Translations under genes and position numbers: made by a program
The notes under the pieces: generated by a model
The model's database searches: none
What the model saw: only the letters and a program-made list of their open reading frames with translations
What the model was told of the DNA's origin: nothing
Source of the DNA: JAICWP01 sp035278025
Lineage (GTDB): Bacteria; Acidobacteriota; Terriglobia; Terriglobales; Acidobacteriaceae
Direction of reading: 5' to 3'
Assembly: GCA_035278025.1 (NCBI GenBank)
Contig: DATEJK010000126.1
Location: 6,254-70,253, forward strand
Length of the DNA stretch: 64,000 bases
Shown: in pieces, positions 51,746-61,181 of the stretch
Numbering within the stretch: the first letter of the stretch is position 1
Layout of the letters: every line of letters starts with the position of its first letter

Positions 51746-51982
51746 TGCTCGATTCGGAATATTGACCTCCCTTTAATGCGGGCAGAACAGCCGGAGGCTG
51801 CGCCTTGAGCCGAACGAACCAGAGTATGAGATTTTAACTGCTAACTCAGCGTAAATCGGTATCCCGATCACAAATGCTCACAATCAGCTCCGAGGGCGGC
51901 GCGCGCCTTTCATGGCTCCGTTTCCTGATTTCCTTGCCCGCGGTGGTAAGCTTTTCGATTCAATTTCCCGTGGGAGACGAGC

Positions 51983-53668
51983 ATGGGCAAACCATTGTGC
52001 AAGGTTCTGGGCTTGCTGTTGTTGTTGATTGGGGCTTGCTGGGCGCAGAACCTGTCCTACGACGTGGTCATTCGCAAGGGCCACATCATTGATGGCACCG
52101 GTTCGCCCTGGTATGGGGCCGATATTGGTATACGCGACGGCCGCATTGCCGCCATCGGGGACTTGGCCGCGGCCCAGGCCAAGCGCACCATTGACGCGCA
52201 TGGCATGGTGGTGGCGCCGGGCTTTATTGACATGTTAGGACAATCGGAGCTGACCATCCTTGTGGACCCCCATCTGCCCTCGAAGATTTACCAGGGGATT
52301 ACAACGGAGATTACTGGCGAAGGCGATTCCATTGCCCCGCAAACCGACGCCACCATCCAGGCGGACCGCGTGGGCTACGAGCACTACCACATCAAGCCAG
52401 ACTGGCGCACCCTCGACCAGTACTTCCAGCGGCTGCAAAAGCAGGGTATGGGGATCAATCTTGCCACGTACGTGGGCGCCACCCAGGTGCGGCGCGTGGT
52501 GCTGGGAGACGCGGATGTGCAGCCCACTCCCGACCAACTCGAGCAGATGAAGACGCTGGTGGACCAGGCCATGCAGCAGGGCGCCATGGGGGTTTCCACT
52601 TCGCTGGAGTACGCGCCCGCTCCCTATGCCAGTACCGAAGAACTGATCGCGCTGGCAGCACAGGCCGCCAAGTACGGGGGCATCTACGCCAGCCACATGC
52701 GCAGCGAGGGCGATGCCGAAATGGCGTCGCTGGACGAAACCATCCGCATCGGGCGGGAAGCGCACATCCCGGTGGAGATCTGGCACTTAAAAACCGCCGG
52801 CAAGCGCAATTGGGGCAAAATGCCGGAGGTGGTGGCCAAAATTGACGCTGCCCGCGCCTCCGGGGTGGACATTACGGCCGATACCTACGCTTATACCGCC
52901 TGGTTTAACTCGCTTTCCGCCTTTATTCCGCCCTGGGCGCATGACGGCGGCGACGCCAAGCTAATTGAGCGTTTGAAGGATCCCGCCACCCGCGCCCGCA
53001 TCCGCAAGGATATGCTTGCTGCCAGCAGCAAGTGGGACAACGAGTGGGAGGAGATACCCGGGCCGCAGGCGGTGCTGATCGGAGTGGTGCAAAACCCGCA
53101 ATTGCTGCCCCTGCAGGGCAAGACCCTGGCACAGGTGGCGCAGATGTGGCACCAGGACGCACTTGACGCGCTCTGCGACCTGCTCATCAAGGACAACGCC
53201 TATACCGGAGTGGCCGTATTCGGCATGTCGGAACCGGACGTGGTTCTGGCCCTGCAACAGCCCTGGGTTTCGGTGGACAACGACTCGTCCGGCACCGCGC
53301 CCACGGGGCTGCTCGGGCAGGAGCACCCACATCCCCGCGCCTACGCCACCTTCCCCCGCATTCTGCGCAAGTATGTGCGCCAGCAGCACAAGCTGTCGTT
53401 GCCGGATGCCATCCGCAAATTCAGCGCGTTGCCGGCCCAGCGCATGCACCTGGCGGACCGCGGCGTGCTGAAAAAGGGCATGTGGGCGGACGTGGTGGTG
53501 TTCGATCCCTCGACCGTCCGCGATGTGGCCACTTTCGAAAATCCCAACCAGCTCTCGCAGGGTATGGAATACGTGCTGGTCAACGGCGTGCCGGTGATTG
53601 ACGCGGGCAAGATGACGAATGCGCTGCCCGGCAAAGTCCTGCGCGGCCCCGGATATGGCCAACCCTGA
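51983..53668 (+). CDS. Exported D-aminoacylase-like amidohydrolase with altered metal motif
   Basis: A 561-residue protein of the N-acyl-D-amino-acid deacylase group. A signal peptide (MGKPLCKVLGLLLLLIGACW) precedes NLSYDVVIRKGHIIDGTGSP and IGIRDGRIAAIGDL, the amidohydrolase beta-sandwich. The barrel begins HGMVVAPGFIDMLGQSELTI, where the usual HxH pair is replaced by LGQ. The later cysteine ligand position reads EITGEGDSIAP instead of a GNCG-like motif. Other family positions remain: GIYASHMRSEGD and EIWHLKTAGKRNW with histidines, and SVDNDSSGTAPTG with the aspartate. It may be a one-metal or non-hydrolytic branch. The end block LKKGMWADVVVFDP is normal. The start is ATG 51983 after a GGGAGACGAGC site. 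Confidence 0.88.
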   Translation: MGKPLCKVLGLLLLLIGACWAQNLSYDVVIRKGHIIDGTGSPWYGADIGIRDGRIAAIGDLAAAQAKRTIDAHGMVVAPGFIDMLGQSELTILVDPHLPSKIYQGITTEITGEGDSIAPQTDATIQADRVGYEHYHIKPDWRTLDQYFQRLQKQGMGINLATYVGATQVRRVVLGDADVQPTPDQLEQMKTLVDQAMQQGAMGVSTSLEYAPAPYASTEELIALAAQAAKYGGIYASHMRSEGDAEMASLDETIRIGREAHIPVEIWHLKTAGKRNWGKMPEVVAKIDAARASGVDITADTYAYTAWFNSLSAFIPPWAHDGGDAKLIERLKDPATRARIRKDMLAASSKWDNEWEEIPGPQAVLIGVVQNPQLLPLQGKTLAQVAQMWHQDALDALCDLLIKDNAYTGVAVFGMSEPDVVLALQQPWVSVDNDSSGTAPTGLLGQEHPHPRAYATFPRILRKYVRQQHKLSLPDAIRKFSALPAQRMHLADRGVLKKGMWADVVVFDPSTVRDVATFENPNQLSQGMEYVLVNGVPVIDAGKMTNALPGKVLRGPGYGQP

Positions 53669-53687
53669 CGCAAAATCTTTACCCTAA

Positions 53688-53817
53688 AGCCACGAAGGAA
53701 AGAACAATCAATACCGCCAGGGAGCAAAGTTCGATCATCTTCCAAGATTCAGTTTCCCGAACGAGTGCCTTCTTTTTGAATACCTTGGTTAACCTTCGTG
53801 TCCTTTGTGGTGAAGGT
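53688..53817. repeat. Dispersed repeat arms in the gap before the GH13-like gene
   Basis: CTAAAGCCACGAAGGAAAG (about 53685-53703) and, further on, CCTTCGTGTCCTTTGTGG (53792-53809) form an inverted pair of the ACCACARAGGACAC family. It lies in the 236-base gap between the amidohydrolase and the GH13-like gene. No gene is seen in the gap. Confidence 0.6.
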
Positions 53818-53904
53818 TTTTTGCAGGTGACAGATCGCGGCGGCGGCGTCATCTAACCGCAAGATGCCGCCACTGCAGGTTTCCGTTACTATATCTGCTG
53901 CCCA

Positions 53905-56900
53905 ATGAAGCCGGACACCACCTACGAGTTCCACGTTTCCCGCGCGGCGCGCGACCGGTACCGCTTCGACCAGATGCTGTTCTCGCTCAGCGGCAATGTG
54001 GTATTCGCCAACCTGGCCGCCAGCCGCGAGTTCGCCCGGCGCATGAACCAGGTGCGGGAGGCTGAGCGTTTTCCCGAGCTGGCCGTCAACCCCGGCGCGT
54101 TAAATGCGATGGGATTAATTGACGAAGTCCTGCATGCGCTCGTGGAACTCTACCGCAAGCAGCGTGATCCCCGCGTCATGCTGGATGCGCTCTCCTGGTT
54201 CGAATCCCGGCTCGGCCCGGAAATGCTGGAGCAAACCCTGCAAACGTTCGCCGACCACTTTCCTACCGTGGCCGTTTACCGGGGCGAGAAGAAGGCGGCG
54301 GAGTGGCTGCGTGAGTCCACTGCCGGTGTGCCTCACCGTGCGATGGCACTCGAGGAGCTCATGCTCCTCTGGCTTGCCAACCTGAATCTCGCGTTCAAGA
54401 TCTTCGAAGAGCTGTTCAAAGACGACCTGCTTGCCTCGAGAACGGCGTACCCTAAGCTCACCGCGGAGTTGCGCGACTACTTCGAAACCCGGCCGCGGTT
54501 CGGTCCCGACAACCAGAACCTGGTGGACATGCTGCGCGGGCCGGCGCTGGCATCGCCCGACTCGCTGTCGGGTCAGCTTGCATACATACGCGAAAAATGG
54601 AGTGACTTGCTGGGCGACCTGGTACGCCGCCTGCTGACCGCTCTCGACGTGCTCAAGGAGGAAGAGGTCGCCATCTGGCTGCGCTTCCATCCGCCCGGAC
54701 CGCATTTTGGCGGGCCCGCGGGACTGGGCGACTCCAGCCCCGCCGCCATTCCGCATTATTCCGAATTTGAGTACGAGCGCTTCAGCCCCGACCTGGAGTG
54801 GATGCCGAGCACGGTGCTGATGGCCAAGAGTGTTTACGTGTGGCTGGACCAGCTTTCCAAATACTATGGCCGCCACATCCACCGCCTCGATCAGATTCCC
54901 GACGAGGAACTCGACCTGCTCGCCCGCCGCGGATTCAACTCGCTATGGCTGATCGGTGTGTGGGAGCGCAGCAAAGCTTCCCAGCGCATCAAGCAGTTGA
55001 CCGGCAACCCGGAGGCGGTTGCCTCGGCCTACTCGCTGGCCGACTACACCATCGCCGAGGACCTGGGTGGGGAAGCCGCCTGCGCCAACCTGCGCGATCG
55101 CGCCTGGGCACGTGGGATCCGGCTGGCCAGCGACATGGTGCCCAACCACATGGGTATAGATTCGCGCTGGGTCATCCAGCACCCCGACTGGTTCCTCTCC
55201 CTGCCCTATAGCCCGTTTCCGTCCTACACCTTCAATGGCCCCGACCTTTCCAGCGACGGCCGTGTGGAAATTAAAATTGACGACCACTATTTCAATCGCA
55301 GCGATGCCGCCGTCGTCTTCCGCCGCCTCGACCGCTGGAGCGGCGATACCCGCTTCATCTATCACGGTAACGACGGAACTAGCTTCCCGTGGAACGACAC
55401 GGCTCAGCTCAATTACCTGAACCCGGAAGTGCGCGAGGCGGTGATTCAGACCATCCTGCACGTCGCCCGCCTCTTTCCCGTCATCCGCTTTGACGCCGCT
55501 ATGACCCTCACCAAACGGCACTACCAGCGCCTGTGGTTTCCGCAGCCCGGCACCGGCGGCGCCATTCCATCGCGCGCCGAGCACGGCCTGACCAAGGAGC
55601 AGTTCGATGCCGCCATGCCTAAGGAGTTCTGGCGCGAAGTGGTGGACCGCGTGGCCGCCGAGGCGCCCGGCACCCTGCTGCTGGCAGAGGCCTTCTGGCT
55701 GATGGAAGGCTACTTTGTGCGCACTTTGGGCATGCATCGCGTGTACAACTCTGCCTTCATGAACATGCTGCGCGACGAAGAGAACGCCAACTACCGCAGC
55801 GTCATGAAAAATACGCTGGAGTTTGACCCTGACGTGCTCAAGCGTTACGTCAACTTCATGAACAATCCTGACGAGCGCACGGCGGTGGACCAGTTCGGCA
55901 AGGGCGACAAATATTTCGGGGTTTGCACCCTGATGGTCACGCTTCCCGGCCTACCCATGTTCGGGCACGGCCAAATCGAAGGTTTTACCGAACGCTACGG
56001 CATGGAATACCGCCGTGCTTATTACGACGAGAAGCCCGATCCCTGGCTGGTGGCGCGGCACGAGCGCGAAATTTCGCCGCTGCTGCACCGCCGCCCGCTC
56101 TTTGCCGAGGTGCGCGACTTCCTGCTCTACGATTTCTACACCGACGACGGCTGGGTAAACGAAGATGTCTATGCCTACTCCAACCGCCGGGGCGAGCATC
56201 GCGGCCTGGTGGTCTATCACAACCGCTATGCCAGCACGCGGGGCTGGGTGCGCATCTCCGCCGGACAGGCGGAAAAGCTCCCCGGAGGCGGCAAACGTCT
56301 CCGCCAGCGCACCCTGGGGGAATCGTTCGGCCTCTCCGGGGATCCCTCCATGTTTGTGGCTTACCGCGACAGCTTCACCGGCCAGGAATACCTGCACCGC
56401 GCGCGCGATGTGGCGGAACGCGGGCTGCACCTCGACCTGCACGCGTACCAGTGCCAGGTGTTTCTGGACTGGCGCGACATCTGCGATCACGACGGCCGCC
56501 CCTGGGGCGCTTTGTGCGACATGCTCGCCGGTAACGGCGTTTCCAGCCTGGATGACGCGCTGCGCCAGTTGGAATTGCAGCCGGTTCACCATGCCATGCG
56601 CGCTCTGCTGGATCCCGCGCTGGCGCAGGAGTTCGCTGAATATGCCGTCCCGGCCGAGCCGGGTGAAGTGAGGCGCCCCCCGGCCGAACTGGTGCAGGAT
56701 GCGTGCCGCCGTGCCCGCCGCTTTCTGGAGGAGGCGCGGCGCTTTGCCTCCAGTGCCGGCGGGGAAGCGGTTGGCTTGGGTCCGGCGCGGGAGTGGCAGG
56801 GCCAGATGGAGACAGTTGTCGGTGAACTTTGCGAGCACCTGGAAGCGGCGCTGCGCATCCCCGAACTGGAACACTATTTCTCGCAGCCCTGGCCGGAAGA

Positions 56901-57453
56901 GGCGCGCTTCGTGCTGCCTACCGCCGGCGCCGATCCCAAAACCGGCTTGCCTGCCTGGGGCGGGGTGCTGGCTTGGTGTGCCGTGCACGCGCTTGGCCGA
57001 TTGTCAGATCCGCTGGAGCCGGCTGCCGCGCAATTATTCGATTCCATGCACCTTCGCGAGGCCATCGCCGACGCCCTCGCCAAGCTTGGTCTGAAAGACG
57101 AAGAACGCTGGCGGGCGGTGGCGCGCATCCGTGCCGCCTTCGCCCATGCCGGCTGGGCTCCCGGCGCCGCGCTTATTCCCGGCCGCACCACCGCGCTTTT
57201 CAGTTGGGTGCATGATCCCGATGTCGCCTGGGTCATCGGCGTCCACGAGTGGGACAGCGTTCGCTATTTCGTAAAAGAACCTTATGAGCGCCTTTTGTGG
57301 TGGATGGCCTTACCCGCGCTCATTACACTGGCCAGCGAGCCTGGACCCGGCCCCGAGAAGGTTCGTGCTCTGGAAGAGCAGATTGAAGCCCGCCTGCGCG
57401 CTGCCGCCTTGGGCGGCTACCGGGTGGAAGCGCTTTTCGAGGCCGGAAACTGA
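53905..57453 (+). CDS. Very large alpha-amylase-family (GH13-like) protein
   Basis: A 1182-residue cytoplasmic-looking protein (no signal peptide). A helical N-terminal region of about 300 residues precedes a TIM-barrel part. GH13 regions are visible: region I GIRLASDMVPNHMGI (Asp410, His415), region II FPVIRFDAAMTLTKRH (nucleophile Asp530), region III TLLLAEAFWLMEGY (acid/base Glu595) and region IV YVNFMNNPDERTAV (Asp656). In region IV the usual His before Asp is replaced by Pro. A C-terminal region of about 450 residues is mostly helical and carries no recognised motif. It probably acts on alpha-glucans or maltosyl donors; the exact reaction is unknown. The start is ATG 53905. acs follows 100 bases later. 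Confidence 0.85.
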   Translation: MKPDTTYEFHVSRAARDRYRFDQMLFSLSGNVVFANLAASREFARRMNQVREAERFPELAVNPGALNAMGLIDEVLHALVELYRKQRDPRVMLDALSWFESRLGPEMLEQTLQTFADHFPTVAVYRGEKKAAEWLRESTAGVPHRAMALEELMLLWLANLNLAFKIFEELFKDDLLASRTAYPKLTAELRDYFETRPRFGPDNQNLVDMLRGPALASPDSLSGQLAYIREKWSDLLGDLVRRLLTALDVLKEEEVAIWLRFHPPGPHFGGPAGLGDSSPAAIPHYSEFEYERFSPDLEWMPSTVLMAKSVYVWLDQLSKYYGRHIHRLDQIPDEELDLLARRGFNSLWLIGVWERSKASQRIKQLTGNPEAVASAYSLADYTIAEDLGGEAACANLRDRAWARGIRLASDMVPNHMGIDSRWVIQHPDWFLSLPYSPFPSYTFNGPDLSSDGRVEIKIDDHYFNRSDAAVVFRRLDRWSGDTRFIYHGNDGTSFPWNDTAQLNYLNPEVREAVIQTILHVARLFPVIRFDAAMTLTKRHYQRLWFPQPGTGGAIPSRAEHGLTKEQFDAAMPKEFWREVVDRVAAEAPGTLLLAEAFWLMEGYFVRTLGMHRVYNSAFMNMLRDEENANYRSVMKNTLEFDPDVLKRYVNFMNNPDERTAVDQFGKGDKYFGVCTLMVTLPGLPMFGHGQIEGFTERYGMEYRRAYYDEKPDPWLVARHEREISPLLHRRPLFAEVRDFLLYDFYTDDGWVNEDVYAYSNRRGEHRGLVVYHNRYASTRGWVRISAGQAEKLPGGGKRLRQRTLGESFGLSGDPSMFVAYRDSFTGQEYLHRARDVAERGLHLDLHAYQCQVFLDWRDICDHDGRPWGALCDMLAGNGVSSLDDALRQLELQPVHHAMRALLDPALAQEFAEYAVPAEPGEVRRPPAELVQDACRRARRFLEEARRFASSAGGEAVGLGPAREWQGQMETVVGELCEHLEAALRIPELEHYFSQPWPEEARFVLPTAGADPKTGLPAWGGVLAWCAVHALGRLSDPLEPAAAQLFDSMHLREAIADALAKLGLKDEERWRAVARIRAAFAHAGWAPGAALIPGRTTALFSWVHDPDVAWVIGVHEWDSVRYFVKEPYERLLWWMALPALITLASEPGPGPEKVRALEEQIEARLRAAALGGYRVEALFEAGN

Positions 57454-57556
57454 GCTTGCAGGACCCCAGTCCTCGGTGCCTGGCTCCTCAGGACTGCCGG
57501 AACAGATCGCTGGCTCAAGGCCAAGTGCTAATGGCTAATTGCTAAAAAGGAGACCC

Positions 57557-59536
57557 ATGGCCCAGGACACCACAACCCAGCATCAGTCCACGAGCATTGA
57601 TTCCGTGCTGCAGGAGAGCCGCAGCTTCCCACCGCCGACGGAGTTCAGCCGTCAGGCGCACATCAAGAGTGTGCAGGACTATGAGCAGCTCTATGCCGAG
57701 GCCGAAAGCGATCCTGAAAGCTTCTGGGGGAACATCGCCCGCGAGCTGCACTGGTTCAAGCCTTGGGACAAGGTGCTGGAGTGGAAGGCGCCCTGGGCTA
57801 AATGGTTTATAGGTGGAGAGCTCAACCTTTCCTATAATTGCCTGGACCGCCACGTTCAGACTTGGCGCAAAAACAAGGCCGCCATCATCTGGGAGGGCGA
57901 GCCCGGCGACTTGCGCACCTTGACCTACCAGCAGCTGCACCTCGAGGTGCAGAAGTTCGCCAACGTGCTCAAGTCGCTGGGCATCAAGAAGGGTGACCGC
58001 GTGGCCATCTACATGGGCATGGTGCCGGAGCTGCCCATTGCCATGCTGGCCTGCGCCCGTATTGGCGCGGTGCACTCGGTGGTGTTCGGCGGTTTCTCCG
58101 CCAATGCGCTGGTGGACCGCATTACTGACGCGCAGGCGGTCGCCGTTATTACCCAGGACGGCGCCTACCGCCGCGGCTCCGAGGTTCACCTGAAGAAAGC
58201 CGTGGACGAGGCGTTGCCGGCGTGTCCCTCGGTCAAGCATGTGATCGTCTACAAGCGCACCGGCCACCATGTCCACCTGGAGCCCGGCCGCGACCACTGG
58301 TGGCACGAACTCATGGCGGGGGAGAATGGCAACGAATGTCCCGCCGAGCCGCTGGATGCCGAGCACCCGCTCTACATCCTCTACACCTCCGGCACCACCG
58401 GCAAACCGAAAGGGGTGGTGCATACCACCGGCGGCTACTCCGTGGGCACCTACATCACCACCAAGTGGGTGTTTGACCTGAAAGAGGAAGACACCTACTG
58501 GTGCACCGCCGACATCGGCTGGGTTACCGGACACAGCTACATCATCTATGGGCCGCTGCAGAATGGCGCTACCACGCTGATGTACGAAGGCGCGCCTAAC
58601 CACCCCGAACCCGATCGCTTCTGGCGCATCATTGACCGGCACAAGGTAAGCGTGTTTTATACCGCGCCCACTGCTATCCGTACTTTCATCAAGTGGGGCG
58701 AGCAGTGGCCGCGCAAGCATAAGCTCGACAGCTTGCGCCTGCTGGGCACGGTGGGCGAGCCCATCAACCCGGAAGCCTGGATGTGGTACCGCGACGTCAT
58801 CGGCCACAACCGTTGTCCCATCGTAGATACCTGGTGGCAGACCGAAACCGGCATGATCATGATTACGCCGCTGCCGGGCGCCATTGCAGCTAAGCCGGGC
58901 TCGGCCACACGGCCGTTTCCGGGCGTGATCGTTGCAGTAGTCACGCGCGATGGCAAGCCGGTGCCCGAAGGGTCGGGTGGCTACCTGGTTATAAAGAAAC
59001 CATGGCCGGCCATGCTGCGCACTATTTATGGCGACCCCGACCGCTACGTGCGCCAGTACTGGTCGGAAATTCCCAACATTTATTTCACCGGCGACGGCGC
59101 CCGTAAAGACAAAGACGGCTACTTCTGGGTGATGGGCCGGGTGGACGACGTGATTAACGTAGCCGGCCACCGGCTGAGCACCATGGAAGTGGAGTCGGCG
59201 CTGGTGGCGCATCCCAAAGTGGCCGAAGCGGCGGTGGTGGGCCGGCCCGATGAGCTCAAAGGCCAATCCATCGCCGCGTTCGTGACTCTGGAACACGGCA
59301 ATCAGCCTTCGGCGGAACTAAAGGAAGAACTGCGCAAGTGGGTGGCCAAAGAGATTGGCGCGCTGGCCAAGCCGGACGATATCCGCTTCAGCGACGTGCT
59401 GCCCAAAACCCGCAGCGGGAAGATCATGCGCCGCCTACTGCGCGAACTGGCTTCCAGCGGCGAAGTCAAGGGCGATGTTACTACGCTGGAGGATTTGAGC
59501 GTGATTGCCAAGCTGCGGGGCAGTGAAGAGGGATAG
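57557..59536 (+). CDS. acs: Acetyl-CoA synthetase
   Basis: Activates acetate to acetyl-CoA via acetyl-AMP. The 659-residue protein starts at ATG 57557 after AAAAAGGAGACCC, a strong RBS, instead of the ATG six codons earlier. The motifs are complete: ILYTSGTTGKPKGVVHTTGG (A3 core), YWCTADIGWVTGHSYIIYGP, VDTWWQTETGMIMITPLPGA (A5), YFTGDGARKDKDGYFWVMGR, DDVINVAGHRLSTMEVESAL (A8) and LPKTRSGKIMRRLLREL with the catalytic lysine that acetylation controls. Length and order match AMP-forming acetyl-CoA synthetases. It lies directly after the GH13-like gene on the same strand. Confidence 0.97.
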   Translation: MAQDTTTQHQSTSIDSVLQESRSFPPPTEFSRQAHIKSVQDYEQLYAEAESDPESFWGNIARELHWFKPWDKVLEWKAPWAKWFIGGELNLSYNCLDRHVQTWRKNKAAIIWEGEPGDLRTLTYQQLHLEVQKFANVLKSLGIKKGDRVAIYMGMVPELPIAMLACARIGAVHSVVFGGFSANALVDRITDAQAVAVITQDGAYRRGSEVHLKKAVDEALPACPSVKHVIVYKRTGHHVHLEPGRDHWWHELMAGENGNECPAEPLDAEHPLYILYTSGTTGKPKGVVHTTGGYSVGTYITTKWVFDLKEEDTYWCTADIGWVTGHSYIIYGPLQNGATTLMYEGAPNHPEPDRFWRIIDRHKVSVFYTAPTAIRTFIKWGEQWPRKHKLDSLRLLGTVGEPINPEAWMWYRDVIGHNRCPIVDTWWQTETGMIMITPLPGAIAAKPGSATRPFPGVIVAVVTRDGKPVPEGSGGYLVIKKPWPAMLRTIYGDPDRYVRQYWSEIPNIYFTGDGARKDKDGYFWVMGRVDDVINVAGHRLSTMEVESALVAHPKVAEAAVVGRPDELKGQSIAAFVTLEHGNQPSAELKEELRKWVAKEIGALAKPDDIRFSDVLPKTRSGKIMRRLLRELASSGEVKGDVTTLEDLSVIAKLRGSEEG

Positions 59537-59613
59537 AGATTGTAGGGCCAGCGTCTTGCTCCCGTCGCTGCGAAGGCCAGGTTTGCCACGCACCGGCGCC
59601 GAATGCAAACCGC

Positions 59614-60426
59614 TTACTTCTCTGACAGGGTGAAATCCACTTCGCTGCTGCCATGGGGCGCGACCGTAACCTTCTTTTCCCATGTCCGGGGATCGGTGAA
59701 TAGAGGCCGCTGCACCCGCTTTTCCGTCAGCACATCGAATACCGGATGTACCCCGACCAGGCCCCAACCTTCGTGCCAGGCCACCAGCGTATACGTGCCT
59801 GGAGGCACATTCGTTAGCTCAAAATGCCCGCTTTCGTCCGTGACCGCATAGTAGGGGTTGCGTGCCACTATCATCTCTGCGTTCATCCAGGTGTGGCCGC
59901 CGTTGCAGCGCAAAGTGACCAGTCCGGCTTCTGGCATGGGACGCTCAATCACCCGGTCCTGGAAGGGAAATGGCAAGTTGTAGGTGGCCGCTCCTTCCAT
60001 GTGCAGCGTGTGCAGGGTCGCGTCAGAGCTCTTCATCTGCAGTACGCCGTTTTGCGGCAGCAGCAGAATGTGCGGTACGTAGCGGCAATGCTTCTGGTCG
60101 AGGTGGCGGCGCGGAGCCGGCAAATCCATTGCCTTACCGCGGCTAATATCCTTCAGAAATACCACAGTGTTGGCCACTCCAGCCTGCGGGCCTATGACCA
60201 ATCGCTCCAGGTCCACGGTCTGGTTGTGGTCCGGGTCGCACACCTGCGGGTCTTTGTTAATGGAAAAGCGGGTCAAACGGGGCAAGGGACCGGTCCACTT
60301 CACGGTGCCCACGATCCGGCTGCCGTTCTCGACCGTAACTACCTGATAGTCGTCCTGAGCGGGCGCGAGTGCGGCAGCCAGCAGCAAAAGCACGGTTAGA
60401 GCACCCGGCTTAGGCACACGAGTCAT
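59614..60426 (-). CDS. Secreted protein with possible copper-site residues and a carboxypeptidase-regulatory domain
   Basis: A 270-residue exported protein of unknown function. A signal peptide (GALTVLLLLAAALAPAQ) begins after the ATG at 60424-60426. The middle has TVKWTGPLPRLTRFSINKD, QKHCRYVPHILLLPQNGV, SSDATLHTLHMEGAATYNLP and VTLRCNGGHTWMNAEMIVAR. The Cys, His and Met positions (CNGGHTWMNAEM, LHTLHM) recall cupredoxin copper sites. The last third (YAVTDESGHFELTNVPPGTY, TLVAWHEGWG) is a carboxypeptidase-regulatory-like fold. Similar proteins occur as methylamine-utilisation-type or plastocyanin-like ORFs. Copper binding is inference. Confidence 0.7.
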   Translation of the reverse strand: MTRVPKPGALTVLLLLAAALAPAQDDYQVVTVENGSRIVGTVKWTGPLPRLTRFSINKDPQVCDPDHNQTVDLERLVIGPQAGVANTVVFLKDISRGKAMDLPAPRRHLDQKHCRYVPHILLLPQNGVLQMKSSDATLHTLHMEGAATYNLPFPFQDRVIERPMPEAGLVTLRCNGGHTWMNAEMIVARNPYYAVTDESGHFELTNVPPGTYTLVAWHEGWGLVGVHPVFDVLTEKRVQRPLFTDPRTWEKKVTVAPHGSSEVDFTLSEK

Positions 60427-60653
60427 CCGCCCGATAGTAGTTGGGCCATACTGCCCGGCGAATATCACGATAGTAACTTGAGTTGCACCATGGGACGGGT
60501 CCCGCCGTTATAGGGAATAGAGGCGGTGCGGGATTAAGGGGAGGCGCTGATCCGTGGGCCGCTTTTGTCACACTGGAATATGTCAACCAGCACGGGCGAA
60601 GTGACTACGATGGGAGACTTGAGCGGCAGCGGCAGGCGTGCGCTACCGAAAGC

Positions 60654-61181
60654 CTAGAGCGCGCTTGCAGGGAGGTGCCTTCGTTGGTGGTTCAGGTCAG
60701 AGCCGTCCTCGATAGTGGCCAGCCTTGATAGCAAATCGGTGGGATGGATCGGCTTGGCCAGCAGTTCGAAATCGTATCCCCTCCTCCGCGCTTTCTCGAG
60801 CAGGTTCGTGGTGGAGGCCTGGCCAGAAATCAGCAATATTTTGCAAGCGGGATGACGCTCACAAATAAGCATCGCCATTTCCACCCCGTCCATGCCGGGC
60901 ATGATGACATCGGTGATTACCAGCTCCGGGTTGACGACCTCGCATTGCTTCAATGCACTTGGAGCATCATAGGCGACTGCCGCTTCGTAGCCCGAACTTC
61001 CCAGGATTGTGCCCAGGGTATCTGCAATCACTCGCTCATCGTCCACCACCAACACTCGCTTAGATCTACGGCTTCCGTTCTGGCCAATAGGTCTCCTTCT
61101 TGTTCCCTCATCTATTTCGACCGCCTTTGAAAGGACTTCTGCCAGTGGCACCGTTTCGAACCGCATATTCAGCCTTGTCAC
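60654..61181 (-). CDS. Response regulator receiver protein
   Basis: A 175-residue protein with one CheY-like receiver from about residue 42: RVLVVDDERVIADTLGTIL (acidic pair), NPELVITDVIMPGMDGVEMA (phospho-acceptor Asp in ITDVIMPG), CKILLISGQAS (switch Ser/Thr) and FELLAKPIHPTDLLSRL (conserved Lys). All key residues are present, unlike the receiver-like gene at 29.9 kb. About 40 non-conserved residues precede the domain and no output domain follows. The start is GTG 61179-61181; ATG 61166 is an alternative five codons later. No histidine kinase is adjacent, so the partner is unknown. Confidence 0.88.
   Translation of the reverse strand: MTRLNMRFETVPLAEVLSKAVEIDEGTRRRPIGQNGSRRSKRVLVVDDERVIADTLGTILGSSGYEAAVAYDAPSALKQCEVVNPELVITDVIMPGMDGVEMAMLICERHPACKILLISGQASTTNLLEKARRRGYDFELLAKPIHPTDLLSRLATIEDGSDLNHQRRHLPASAL

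Noticed and set aside
54195..54213. GGTTCGAATCCCGGC, a tRNA T-arm lookalike
   Set aside because: It lies inside the GH13-like coding sequence, in frame as WFESRL, and no acceptor or anticodon arms flank it.
57542..59296. 584-codon open frame on the minus strand opposite acs
   Set aside because: It is antisense to a fully supported acs gene, rich in His/Val/Gly as expected for a GC-rich shadow frame, and has no family motif.
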